DNA of 64,000 bases from Phlebopus portentosus. Taxonomy: Eukaryota; Basidiomycota; Agaricomycetes; Boletales; Boletinellaceae. The position numbers and the translations under genes are program-made. Shown piece by piece: positions 23,642 to 36,006 of the stretch; position 1 is the stretch's first letter, and the number at the start of each line of letters is the position of its first letter. Under the pieces are notes generated by a model. It saw nothing but the letters and a program-made list of their open reading frames with translations. It was not told the DNA's origin and made no database searches. Location of the stretch: assembly GCA_037892935.1 (NCBI GenBank), contig JAYXKI010000002.1:124001-188000 (forward strand). Reading direction: 5' to 3'.

Positions 23642-25808
23642 TCAAGATAATTCCATGGCCATATCCCAGAACTTCTTCTCAAGCATCGTACATTTGCCCC
23701 ATACTTCTTTCCACTGCTCGAATCTCCGAGGTGACGGCGGGTCCTCTTGCGCAGCATGTTCGAGGATGTCTGTCGGAGACGCGATACAATGTCTTCAGTT
23801 GCTAGCAAACATGATGAGAGAGAAAGAGATGCTCGTACCTAACCCAGTCCGGACGGCATTTTGGTAATGCACCCCGGAATAATCCTCAATCCAGCGGAGG
23901 TACGGATTCCCTTCCCACCTTACCCACGAATCAGGAAGTTCTGCCTGGTTATTGAGCCACAGCCCAACCTCTCCGTACCCGAGGAGGCAAGCAGCGAGGG
24001 TGATGATTAAGAGCGTCTCATCGCCGCGTAACCCCGAATCCAATATAAACGCACCATACGCAGTCGTCGCACTTGACTCGGGTGTCATCTCCAGCTCGAC
24101 TTCACTGATCCCGAGCTCGACGGAACAGTACGACCTGTGCATCGTCACCTCGTTGAGCACGTTCAGGATTGTGTCTGTCGCGGGCTTGATATCCGCGAAG
24201 CGCCGTGATTTGGCGACGAGTAGCCCGTACGCACGGGCATAATATTTGAGGTATTGGTAGTCTTGCCTGATCGATTTGAACGATAATTTACGGAGTGTCA
24301 AGATACGTTCTTTCAGTTGATCCATTATTGACGGATAAACAGAAGAGAACTGACTTGACGAAATGAATGAAACTTTCCCGGCGCAGCGTCCCCTCCCCTA
24401 GCTGTCGCACGAATGGATGTTCCACGTAGTGCTTCCACACGTCTGCGTTTGAGCGGATAAGCGCACGCGTAAACGGATACGGATCTTCCTTTGATGGACT
24501 ATGAGAATCGCGAACGAGGTACAGTGTCACCTGCAAATTGAGAACATGGGCGAGGACAGGAGAGACATAGAGACGTACAGAGGTAGAATCCGTGGAGTGA
24601 AGGAATGCATATGATTAAGAGGTCCATGACCCCTTCCAAGGGGGAACGCGGCTTTGATTCCCGCATAAGTGTAATCTGAGGCCAAACGAACGGCATCACG
24701 GACTATGCAAAAGATTATAAAAATGCTATTTCAAACCAGGATGATAATGAGCGTACCAGAATGTCCTCGAGCGAGATAAGAAGCGATAGCTGCGCTGAGC
24801 GTACAGCCCGTACCATGTGTACTTGTGGAGTCAATACGACGACGCGCGAAAATTGTAGTGTTTCCAGATGCTCTTTCATATAGAGCATCAATCACGAGTG
24901 GGGCATCCACATCCAATTTCTTTATCTGCAAAATCTCCATATTCTCCTCAATCCCATCCCATTCGATACGAAGCCTAAGCATTCGCTCGCTGAATAGCGA
25001 TGAAGGATAGCATATCTCTTGCAGAAACGGTCAAATGACCGCCCTTGAGTAAGACATCGCATGAGCCAAGGTTCGCTAGGCTGCACGCCACATCTAAAGC
25101 ACCGTCAATAGATCTGATCTCTTTCTGCTCCTTTGCAGATGCTTGTGCGAGCAAGAGCTCTGCCTCCGCCTTGTTTGGAGTTATTAGCTTTGCAAGGGGG
25201 AATAGTTCCTGGATCAGAACTGAAACTGCATCCGGTTCGAGGAGGGTATGCCCAGATGTTGACACGCATACAGGGTCAATGACGAGCGGCGGGAGAATAT
25301 CCTCATGATTCTTGTAGAAATCTTTAAGACCTTTAGCCACGGCCCTAGCGTTCGCTGCGTCATATAACATGCCAGTCTTGAATGCTGAAACATCCATGTC
25401 TGCAAGAACCATGCTGAGCTAGCGACGCAATACATTCTTATTACTGGTCCCTCTTCAAAATGATGCAGATATCTAACCTGCTTTTCGATGAACTCCGGAG
25501 GAGTAGGGAAGACACTATCGACTCCAGTCGTGTTCTGTGCAGTCAAGGCTGTGATAACGCTTGTTCCAAAGCATTGCAGCGCGGTGAACGTTTTGAGGTC
25601 TGCCTAGGGATTAGACGTCAATTGCACGATTTGATTCGAGACACAAGTAAATTGAATGCAAACAGTAGTCGAAACGAACGACTGCATCCTGCGTTTCGCT
25701 TACCTGAATTCCTGCACCCCCACTTGGATCTGAACCAGCAATGGTCATGACCACAGGGTGCTCAGCATTCAGTGACCTGGTTCGAGACGAGTGTCTGCTA
25801 CGGGACAT
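23642..25808 (-). CDS. THI20: THI20-type HMP kinase/TenA fusion
   Basis: Minus-strand exons: 25808-25704, 25603-25478, 25418-24757, 24702-24579, 24498-24355, 24266-23839 and 23769-23642. The N-terminal half is hydroxymethylpyrimidine (phosphate) kinase ([49 protein letters not shown]). The C-terminal half is TenA/thiaminase II-like ([17 protein letters not shown], and a WIEDYSG segment). Together they act in thiamine synthesis and salvage. One base appears to be extra around 25012-25018: the conserved GGHLTVSA and the downstream RLRIEWDG lie in different frames, and exon 3 is one base over. With that allowed for, the product is about 571 aa, normal for fungal THI20/THI21. Confidence 0.9.
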
Positions 25809-26043
25809 GGTAGATAGATAGAGAAACTCCGTAACTGGATGATGATGCAATCTGAGATAAACTCTGACCTTATACGATCTCGGCTTCCCGGCATACTCAT
25901 CAGCAAATTCTCAACTTTTTTTCGAAGAATATGTTTGAACAATGATTGAGATGGGAGTAATTAAGGAGTGTAAGTAATGGTATTCCTCTAGATATCCAAT
26001 AACAAAACGTTTGTCCTAGAATGAATGGTTGCGGAATAGGTCA

Positions 26044-27445
26044 TCACGGACGCAGCCCAACCAGTCTCCGAACCTCAGCAAGCGTCCTCTGTGAAATCTC
26101 TTTTGCTCTTTCGGCTCCTTTATCCGCGAGAGCCTGCAGGTGCCCAGGGTCTGCTCTCAGTCTAAAGAATTCTGCACGCGGTCCTCGTAAAGTCTCCTCG
26201 AGCACATCCGTAACATCTGTCTTCAAGGCACCATGTCCTTTATCTTTGTACCGTTCGGCGACAGCATGGACATCTTCGTCAAGACATCCTGCAAGTAATG
26301 TCAGTAGATTGGACGTTCCGGGACGTGCTTCAGGATCATAGCTGACGCCGGATAAAGAGTCTGTAACAGCGCCGCGTATTTTGTTGCGAATGGTAACAGT
26401 GTCATCCGTCAATAAAATACGAGAGTTCTCGTCTCTTGCGGATTTGGACATTTTCGCTGACGGATCCTTCAGCGAAAGAATACGCTTTGCAGGATCTGTC
26501 ATTCGGAGCAGTCAGGAGAGATTCGGTCGACTAGTGAACTGCGCCGAAAACTTACTGAAAACAGTTTCTGGAAGAGGGAATAGTGAGTTATCCGTGCTGC
26601 GATTGAATGACTCTGCAAGATCTCGACATAATTCAAGGTGTTGTTGCTGGTCATCTCCGACAGGTACGTGTGTCGTTCTGTTTAGTGAACAAGGCAGATC
26701 AGTCTACAATAGTCGGCTCTGAAAGTGGACCACACGTACTTATAGGCGAGTACATCTGCTGCCTGAAGGACGGGATAAGTGAATAGACCCGTATTAAGCA
26801 TTGACTCGTCCACTTCCGATTCATCATTCGCATTACGGGAAATAGCTAACCTGCTCTGGTAGCAAGTCAATCTTTTGTTCGTTATTTTTTTGAGGTAACA
26901 TGCCTTCCAAGTTGTCATTCGTCGTAATTTTCCGAACGGCATGATACAGTTCAGCAACCAAGCCAACTCGGCATGGTCAGGATTCTAGTTGATTGTCAGA
27001 GTCGTCTGGCATTAAACGGATGTGCACTTGCACGCACCTGGTCCTGGTGAAATATAATACTTCTTTCTGGATCAAGTCCAATAGCAACCAACGCCGCGAA
27101 AGTATCATTTCTCGTTTGAAGCAATTTGCGTGGATCTTGCGGTAGAGTAAGAGCATGCCATCCAACCACAGAGAAAATCAGCTGGTCGTCTGGCTCTGCC
27201 TCACGCTGCATTTTCACCCAGTTTCTAAGCGCTCCCAGATAATTTCCTATCTGTGTTCATTAGCAGTTTTTTTTTGGATGGGAAAGAAGAAAACGAACAT
27301 GAGGTACGCCAGTCGGCTGGATGCCCGAGAAAATGACTTTTCGACTGTTCGTTTTGTTGGCAGTGCTGGCGTATCTCTTGGTCGTCATGCAAGATACTCG
27401 ACAGCATTTTGTGCATTTATTGGCGACCAGTTTGCGGCCGAACAT
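26044..27445 (-). CDS. MSW1: Mitochondrial tryptophanyl-tRNA synthetase (376 aa)
   Basis: Minus-strand exons: 27445-27299, 27250-27038, 26984-26904, 26855-26740, 26677-26556 and 26495-26044, total 1131 nt. Charges mitochondrial tRNA-Trp. Class I motifs: the HIGH-like [10 protein letters not shown] after SGIQPTG, and KMSKS in [14 protein letters not shown]. The N-terminal 40 residues are basic without acids, a likely mitochondrial presequence. The third intron starts with GC (AAG|GCATGT) and ends with AG; splicing there joins the conserved MTTWK to [17 protein letters not shown]. All phases agree with no indel. Head-to-head with MAK10 across 163 bp. Confidence 0.93.
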
Positions 27446-27608
27446 GACGATGGTTCGGGACTGAGACGCGTCGAGTCGCGTGTGAGATCTGTACTTGCTC
27501 TTGACTCTCACCCTGGACCGGTAATGATGTTCTCTTCTATCTCATAATATATCTTCTGCATTCTTTAATATCTCGAAGAACACACTCCTCTGCGGACCTT
27601 TTACTACC

Positions 27609-30566
27609 ATGGAGTTACCAGGAGGGTCGCAATTCAAAGATGTTACACAGCTCTTCCAAGATGCTTCCCGAGGTCTGATTCCCGCGAGGATTAGCCTGTA
27701 CCGACTTCTTCTCATATCTGAAATTAATTAGAGATGGACGATGACGAATTGTTTATGGTTGATGGATTCACGCTTTACGATGCAATGAGCGCCGTTGAGG
27801 TGAGTGCAATACCTGCTTCCTTTGATCGTGGGTGCTCAAGCAACTTCATCAGATAGGCGACCCTCGCATGGACAGTGGCGCGCCCTTGCCAGAAAGTCAA
27901 CGACAACCCGACTTCGACCCTCTCACACCATTGCTTCCAGAAGAGGTCTGCTGGATTCTTGATAGATCCATGGCTTGCGAGGTGAATGCAGATGACGGTC
28001 TGTACAGCGTTATTCATGCGTGTTCATCGCCGTACATTCGCAACTCCTAGATGCACTGGCACGCGGGTAACGCACTTGCCCAGACGGTTTACACCTGCTT
28101 ATATATGCACCATCTGGCAACGATCGACCTTGACTCTATCCCGTCGGAAGCAAGAAGAAGATTCTTCGATAGAGGTCTCCCTATCCAGCTCACATCCCTA
28201 GTAATACGCTCAGGAGTAATGGGAATGGTGAAATGCTGTGATTTGGCATACAGAGAGCTGGCGAAGGGGAATGTACACGACGTATGCACTCCGTTTTTTG
28301 ATTCATTTCACGTTCTGATTTTCATAGTGCGAGGATTGGCAAGGCGAGAAGTCCGATACGAGTTTACTTGAGTCAGTAACTCCACAACGAGTTATGATGC
28401 TGTTGGGAGATGCAGAGCTATGGCTCTCACAGGACGAAAGTGACTATTTTCATTTATGATCTGAAACCATGTTCGGAGACTTGATTCATAACAGATAGAA
28501 ATCTTCCATTTCGTACGGAACTACTTCATAGAATACAATTGCGAGGGGTAAGAGATGCGCCTGAAGTCGTCTTCATGAAGAGTACTCATCGCATTAGTAG
28601 ATATTACTCCGCCTCTTCAGTCTTGAAATGCCACGGAAGCTACCTTTCGTCGTTCCTCTTCTTGCCGAAGCACGACAACTTCTAGCGCTTGTCAGAGGCC
28701 AGACTATTCCACCGCCACAAGAGGCCTCTCCGGCCCTTCACGCCTTTGACCCGCGCATTACGCGAAGGTTGCATTCAATTATGCCAATGCGTCCTTTAAT
28801 TATCCCTCCGCAAGCAGAGACATGGAATGCTGTTGAAGGTCTGTTGGATGGCTGGGAGATGGTTTGTCAGCTGTCCAATTGCGAAAGCTTGTTGGCTTGG
28901 AATGTAATCTTGTTACCTGCGGATTCACATTCTCGTATTCTAATGCAGAACTCTCTCCTAGACAGTAGGTATCCTCCATGCGAGCAGCCTGAGGTGGAAG
29001 CTGAGCCGACCTCCTTTTATACGTTCTCTGACACAGGTAATTCTGTTACCAATCTCTCTCCCAAAGCGTATAGACTAATCCTTATAGACCATCTTCTCTG
29101 ATGGCTCGACCATCATGGATAGATTCGCTGTTTCATGGCTAGTTGAACATTTCTTCCTCGAATTAGCGCATATCTCGTTCGGTCATATTGTATCCCTCTT
29201 CGAAAAGAACTCGTTCGGATCGCCTTCCAACTCGTTCGAAGAGTTCCATAGTGCTCTCACGAGAGTGAGCTTTTTTTTGGCGTTCCCTTTACCATCGCTT
29301 ATGTTATTGTTTCAGCTAATTGTCCAGCATATTTGGGCCTCGTACCATAATCGACCTCGACAACGGCGTCATTCCATGAAGACAGTCATAGACTGGCACG
29401 AGCTGTATGATCACGCTCTCGCAATGACAGCTAGAACTAAACCTCGAGTACCTACTCCTTTCCTTCTTCCGACCCTTCAAGACCTGACTTTGTCCTTCGT
29501 GATGTAGGATAGTGCGGACTCCGCGTTCTCAAGTGCATTCCCCTCGCTATACTTCACTGGCGAGCCGGCATCGCGCGGGATATCGTGTTGTCCGGATTTG
29601 AACTGGAGCTGCACGCTCCCGATGAGCGACCCTTTGCGTATTGGTATTTGTCTGAGATCCTGCAGACGCATGAGGAAGTTTTGAAAGAGCTTCTGAGTGC
29701 TGTTCCCGAAGGTGGGCAACTTCTGATGATGCATGACTTGTAAGGGATGAATGATGATCATTACCTTGGTGAATAGATACTCCAGCACGGAACCACCTGC
29801 TGGTTCAGGAGCAGTATGTTGCAGTTCTCAAGGAGATGTCTCTGGCCTTCTTCACTGTAAGCTGGCATCTCCATAACTTTTTGGCGACCGACTATCTCAA
29901 CAAGAGACGGTCATTTTTACGGCCTGTACACAGATCCTTACCTATTCCTCCAAATTTGACGCTGCACGCCGCTGGTCCAACTTTGTCGTCCGATACAAAT
30001 GGGCCTTACGAGGCAGATATGAAGAAATCTCTACTCCTGACCCTTTCGCACCCAATTATCGCACATTTCTCCGGGAAGAGAAGAACATCATCGAGGAAGA
30101 ACAGGTACGTAGAACTTCCTTGGGGGTCATACCATGCAATCTTGTCTCAGAAAAGATGTTTATTCCTTTTCCACCGTCATTGTATGTACAGGGAAAGAGG
30201 ATCCAGAAGGCGCTGCGTCTCCTTGACAGTACTTTGCCGCGACTCGTACAGCTCGGTACTCTAGCTGAGAAGGACATCGCACTACAGTTGTGTCGAGCGG
30301 AATTCACTCAACACGTACGTACTTGCCTTTCATTACTGTCTCCGTCCCCTTCCATCTCCGTCTCCATTTTCTTACTTCTTCCTGTACAGCATCTAGCAGG
30401 ATTAATGCTAGTCAGCGAAAACGTTCGGGAGCACCTCGTCCTCCTTTCAGGGAATACGGACACGAACACATCGTCTTCATCTTTAGAGCAATTACGAGTC
30501 ATTTGGGATCTATCAGTATGCCCTTGGTTCCCCAAAGTTGAAGTAGCGAGCCATCGGATCGCGTAA
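27609..30566 (+). CDS. MAK10: MAK10/NAA35, NatC auxiliary subunit
   Basis: Exons found: 27609-27672, 27732-27799, 27853-27981, 28051-28281, 28328-28439, 28495-28547, 28601 to about 29022, about 29088-29264, 29316-29447, 29513-29711, 29777-29856, 29934-30104, 30192-30314 and 30390-30566. NatC acetylates N-termini beginning with Met plus a hydrophobic residue; Mak10 anchors the complex to ribosomes. Conserved parts seen: DDELFMVDGFTLYDAMSAVE, IGDPRMDSG, TVYTCLYMH, NRPRQRR, VLSGFELELHAPDERPFAYWYL, and a C-terminal FVVRYKWALRGRYEE. One frame change is needed near 29120, where ARPSWI and SWLVEHFF are offset. The intron around 29022-29087 is uncertain, and a 45-nt segment at 28904-28948 could be a further intron. 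Confidence 0.85.
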
Positions 30567-30921
30567 GACATGAAACGAAACATGCTCAAGTCCGTGCTAG
30601 CTACACATCTATACGTAAATTTTATTTCTGCACACCGTTCACCGCTTCATTTTTTGTTTATTATCCCCCGCCTGTAAGTAGTGTTAAATGTACTTAATGC
30701 GAATAGTGGGAGTAGGTGGTAAGATTGTGATCTATGATGATATTCAAACGCAACTCGAGGCCTGTATTGTTAGAGTATGCAATAATGATAGCATAGCATA
30801 GCAAAGGCGGAGGGATTGACTCTAAAAGCGGGTGTGGAAGGCGCAAGATGTGAGGATCAATCAGACCCAACGGATTGAAATGACAAGAGACGAAAAAGCA
30901 AGACGCTTCATAATGACCCTG
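30567..30921. other. Convergent intergenic region MAK10/SUV3
   Basis: 3' ends of both genes; AT-rich, no gene. Confidence 0.5.
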
Positions 30922-33563
30922 TTAAGCTCTCCGCGCCAACTCCGCAGTGTCCAGGAGCGGCGCATCGCGCTTATGATCCTTATCTTTCTTCTTGTGTTTT
31001 GCTGGTGCTGCACTTGAGTCGGCTCGTATAATCTCCTCTTCCCTCGGAACAGCATCGTCCAGCCCATCGACTCGATATTCCCGTTCTTCAATCTTGACAC
31101 CTCCTTCTCCCTCCTTCCCCTCGCCCCTCTTGTGCTTCTCAGATTCCTGGCCAGGACTGGAGGTAGTAGCAACATCGTTCCTAATAACTTTCTTTGGAGG
31201 CCGGAACTTCCCGCCCTTGACATATTTCATCCTCTCCAGACACCAATTGATATTTTCCTCGCATTCGTCCTTCGTACGTAACGCTTTATCGCGCTGGCTG
31301 AATACAAGGGGCAAACGCTGGTTAAACCACATGTAAACCACTGCTATTCGGTAGAGTGATTCCATCTTGAGCAAGAGATCGATTTGAGGCGGGACCGATT
31401 TGAGTTGGATAGCTTCGAGCGCAGATGCTAGGCTGGGGGAGACGGGCGTGTTCGAAAGAACGTCCTTCTCGGAATCGGAGGAGCTGGTGGCGCCACTAGC
31501 AAGTTCAGCAGAAGCCTGCATATCCCTCGCTTTTTCCAACGCTTCCGAGAGTCCTAATCCTTTCAACGATTCCTCGAACTGCACATGCCCCTCCTTCTTA
31601 TACATCCTCAAGAACTTCTCCATGGCTTGCGCAACGACTGAGTCCCTCCACTGCACGGGTGCATTCATGATCCTGAGCCTCTCATCCAGGGTGTAGTCAT
31701 TGCACAGCCGATCTATTAAGGGTAAAACCTCCTTATGATCCTTTTCCAAGTCTAGTAAGGTGTAGCAAGGCGCCATAATCGAAGCGCTGCGTATAATGTC
31801 GAGGATGGAGGAGAACGATGCCTGACGGTGAATGAGCTGTTCCAAGTCGTGGAACGATTCCTTCGTCATCGGGAGAACGGCGCGTTTCGACATAGGAACG
31901 ACCTTTGACTCGACTGCTTTGCGCACCACAGGTAGGTCTTCATCATACAACGTCGTGACGATTCCACCGTCATCGTCTCCGTGCATTCCATATCTCCCCG
32001 CCCTGCCGGCGATTTGTTTGAGCTGAGACAGCGAGAGGGTCCTTTCAACGTCACCATCGTATTTCCATGAGCTCTCGAATATAATGCGTTTAATTTTCCT
32101 GCATAACTTGTGAGCTAAGGTGTTAGATGTCAGAAAACAACGCACAGATTTAGACCCATGCCAATAGCATCACTCCCCACAAGCACATCATATCCGGTAC
32201 CAGGATCATTGAAGAGTTCTGCCTGTTCGCTGCGCACCTCGGGAGGCAGACGTCCATAGATAATTGCACAACGCAGTCCGGTGATTTTCTCAATGTCTCT
32301 TTTCAACGCAAAAAGTGCACTGCGTGAGAACGACACGACACAGTCACCAGGCTCGATTTTCCGTAGGTCACCGTTGATAGACTTGGACGCCATGACGAGA
32401 GGTGTGAGACGTTCATATCGGTGAACGATTAACTCGTCACCCGTGTCCTTGAGCATCTCTTGCACCAATGGGACTGCACCTGCTTCACCGCAAAGGTGCA
32501 GCTCTTCTGCGTGTATGCCGAGTACCGCTGCTGTCCATGCGCCTCCTCGGTGCGTGTCGGAGAGCATCTGAACCTCGTCAATGACGGCAACATCATACCG
32601 CCTTCTCGTGTCGATCATCTCAACCGTACAACTCAACAAAGGCGCGTCCTCCTTGACAATACGGGTTTCTTCTCCTGTGATTAGATTGCATGTCCGCTGT
32701 AAGGTCTCGGGTGGTGCAGAGGGGTCGGCGTTCAAGGGTACGATTCTGCCCTTGTTCAGACGGTCAAAGACCTCGTAGGCGAGGAGACGGAGAGGTGAGG
32801 CGTATACTCCATGTGGAGAAGCCGCAAGTGCTCGTAAGGCATTGTGAGTCTTCCCGCTGTTCGTCGGCCCAACATGCATATGAACTTTTCGCCTTAACAT
32901 TCGAGCGACTGGATACCATTCCGCCGGATGAATAAAGTCCACCGCCTTCTGCACTGAAGTAAGAGTGTTGTACACTGAAGGCTGGAACGTCCCGCGAGTC
33001 CTGGTTGTCTCCAGAGCCCAGGCCATGAACCTCCGGGTGAGTGCTCTGTCGACGGAACCAGGAAGACTTTCTGCCATGTCATCCTGAATGCGTGCCATTT
33101 GCCACTTGTCGTCTTCCTCAGGTGGGAACCATCCGTAAGGTGTTCTCGGTCTTTCATCAACAAACATGCTTAGCAGAGTCCTTGCTTCTTCCGTTGTGAT
33201 GCCCATTGATTTGAGGCGAGCGACCGTCGCCCCCAAACGAGCCCATCGGTACAGACCCTCATTGAGCTTCTGTCGGACATGCTCTGGGGAGCTGACGCGC
33301 CGCGTGTCTGAACGCGATTTTTGCGCATGAAAATGGTGCTGAGGTCGTTGCAATGGTGGTAGCACGTTGTCGGCATGTCGAGTTGGGCGAGCAATTGGGC
33401 GGGAGATGAGCTGTCTGAACGCGGACACCGAAGAACTCGATTTTTGCCCTTTTGGCTTTTGTCGTTGCAGGACAGCGGATGACCGGAAAGTTCGCCGCCA
33501 AAGGCTATTCTCGAGCAGCGACAATCGGCAGTAGGCGCATACCCTGTGCGTCGCGCTGAGCAT
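30922..33563 (-). CDS. SUV3: Mitochondrial RNA helicase SUV3 (864 aa)
   Basis: Minus-strand exons: 33563-32146 and 32098-30922, total 2595 nt. ATP-dependent RNA helicase of the mitochondrial degradosome. Helicase motifs in order: VGPTNSGKTHNAL (Walker A), VAVIDEVQMLSD (DEVQ box), GDCVVSFSRSALF, DVLVGSDAIGMGLNL, and QIAGRAGRYG (motif VI). A SUV3-type C-terminal domain follows, then a lysine-rich tail (KHKKKDKDHKRD). The frame is open further upstream, but I choose the ATG at 33563. It begins an Arg-rich mitochondrial presequence and leaves room for the divergent RSM27 promoter. Confidence 0.93.
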
Positions 33564-33758
33564 GGGCAGCGGCGCAGCGACGACAGCGACGACAATGAGC
33601 GCTGAGGAAAGACCCAGCCAAGTCTTGCTGAGCTTGAGGATCCTCATCACCAAAAGTTGGACGCGTTTTCCCGTTTGGGACGAGGAAGGGATCGGCGCAG
33701 CTCTCTCTCTTAATGATCGACGTATTCTCCTCTTCATTCTCTCTCTCCAGTTACCGCC

Positions 33759-34141
33759 ATGGCAGAGTCTGTCGCACCGAAGTTGCTCAAGTCCCTCGCC
33801 CGCCTCCGCTGCTCGATATTCCAGACAACATTCAACCCAACATCGCGTCGAACAGGCGCCAAATACCTCAAAGCGCGGTTACGCGGCCCTTCCATGGTCC
33901 AGTACTACCCGGAACGTTCACCGTCCATCGGCGATCTCAACAAGATGTATCCCGGCTGGAACCTCGTCGACGTACACGAAGTTCGAAGAAATATCTCAAT
34001 CCAAGAGCATAAGGATAGAGGGAAAGGTGCCCCGAAGAAGGCTAAGAACAAAGGTATGTGTTTTTTTTGTGCGTACCTTGTTGAGATTGGTTTACTTACG
34101 AATCTGCAGAGGAATCACGTCGCACCAAGAAGAGGCGATAG
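33759..34141 (+). CDS. RSM27: Mitochondrial ribosomal protein mS33 (108 aa)
   Basis: Exons 33759-34053 and 34110-34141, total 327 nt. Small-subunit mitoribosome protein. Family signature: FNPTSRRTGAKYLKARLRGP, YYPER, LYP-like MYPGW and RGKGAPKKAKNK near the C-terminus. Length is normal. Transcribed away from SUV3, whose ATG is 195 bp to the left, so both mitochondrial genes share one intergenic region. Confidence 0.92.
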
Positions 34142-34429
34142 GCCATGGTCTTTCCTCGTCTACCTGGAGACAAATTCTAGTCACTCGTCAATGTTTTCGG
34201 ATATTGGCTCAGCAGTTCATACAAATCTGCGCAGATCCCAGCCAACTCTCTCAGCATCATATACATATTGCAGAATTCCATCTTCCAGATGTCTGTATCT
34301 GATATAGGAAATGCATGGCGGAGTGCTTTAGAAAGTGGAGACACCTTGAGAGTCAGAAATGGATGATAACGTAATCACGCAAATCTTCCAAACTTGGTCG
34401 CAGGAGGTTCCCTTTAATTGACACAAGAC

Positions 34430-35674
34430 ATGCCCTCCGAAATCCTGCTCCCTCAATCTCAAACAGAAAAGTCAGCCTCAAAGCGAAATACAAACTCCAA
34501 GTCAAAATCAATGCCCAAAGAAGGATTCCCCGCTTCCCAATCGAAGAGCAAGGGGAAGCAAGGACTCGGATCTCAAGCCTCAGCTTCGAGTCTCTCGAAC
34601 GTCCTACGCCAGGGTCGGGACGAGTTGTCCACAGACGAAGAAGTCGATGATGGTCGGGGCAATGCCTTGGCTCCGCCTGGATGTGTCCGTCTTACGGATG
34701 TGTTGGATTCGGAGGAGTTCGATTGGGATGGTTTGAAGGAAGATAATGATGACCTCGAGTTGGTAGTCCTGAGAGTTCCAGAAAGGGTGCGTAGATTCAT
34801 CACTAAACTTTTATCAGCCTCTCTGAAATATGTTCTATTGCTGAAATCCCTGTCCCTGACGTTGCTTCCGATGCTTCCGATGCATGAAACTCAAAGATTA
34901 AACCGAAATACCTTTCACACCTCTCCCTCTCGCTCCCTACCTCTGAAGCAACAGCTGTTCAAAAGCTCGGTTCACTGAACAGAAAAAGCGGGGCATACGA
35001 CGTATGGTCCATCCCACATCCGTCTCCCTCCTCGTCCATGCCAGACTATAATGAGATGTCCGGACCTGCAGTGGGCGGAGAAGAGTTATTAAGTTTGAAC
35101 GTCCTTCTACCGAGGAAGAAGAAAGGCGGCAAGTTATACCTAGGTTCGTCTCCATGTTTTATCTTTTATCCTCCTTACGTTTTGCGAGTGCTAACTGCTA
35201 TTCCATCTTGTATGGAAAACAGTTCGAAAACCTATAACTCATCATCTAGTCCTAACTGCTCAGCCATCACTTCCGACACCCCCTGCGACGCCACACGAAG
35301 ATTCCACCGGTGCGCAGGACGTCAACGCAAATGCGAACTCAGACATCTACAAAAGTCCCGCGCGCTATCAACATCCCAAACACCTCCTCAAGCATCGCTT
35401 CCTCCCGACTGGTGCGGGACTTCGCGACCCTGCGTCCTCAACATTAACGCCTTCAATACCTACTACGCCCTCAACCCTTACAGGGCCGATAGAGAATGCT
35501 AATGGCGAAAACGAAACGGCGGTCAAAGCAGCGAAAGATGAAAGAACAAAGGCGAAGAAAGTGAAGAAAGCGAAGGATGCGCGGGTAGAAGGCGGCTCAC
35601 CTACGAAGAAACGAAAGGCTGAAGGTGAAGAGAAGAAAGTAAAGAAGACTAAGCTGGTAAACTTCGAGTCATAG
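34430..35674 (+). CDS. RPA34: RNA polymerase I subunit RPA34-like (351 aa)
   Basis: Exons 34430-34786, 34897-35143 and 35223-35674, total 1056 nt. Matches the RPA34.5/PAF49 pattern: low-complexity N-terminus, FDWDGLKEDNDDLELVVLRV, IKPKYLSHLSLSLP, GSLNRKSGAYDVW, and GGEELLSLNVLLPRKKKGGK, then a lysine-rich C-terminal tail (KKVKKAKDAR, KKRKAEGEEKK). With RPA49 it forms a TFIIF-like heterodimer on RNA polymerase I and acts in the nucleolus. All phases agree. The family is weakly conserved, so the call rests on motif order and the basic tail. Confidence 0.8.
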
Positions 35675-36006
35675 CATCCTATCGCCTATTCCGGCATGCC
35701 ACATCCTATATAGCCATTCTTACCGCCAGTTTATTGTTGTCGTTCACAATAATATTAATGGCTTCGCTGCCTGCGGAAATTGGGTAATACCTTTATCCAT
35801 TAACTTGACGCGATGATATGAAATTAGAACCCGCGCAGAAGAAACAGGTCGATAATTATGAGCGACAAAGTACGACATTGTCAGTGTAGGGAATACATCA
35901 TGGGGGAGAAATACTAAGTAGGAGTAGCCCCAACCTGAGACCACTCAAAAAACGAAACTCAGATTTATAACGTTACAGCCAAATAATATAAAACCGTCCA
36001 TCCTCT
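35675..36006. other. Convergent intergenic region RPA34/ADA3
   Basis: AT-rich 3' flanks. No gene supported. Confidence 0.5.
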
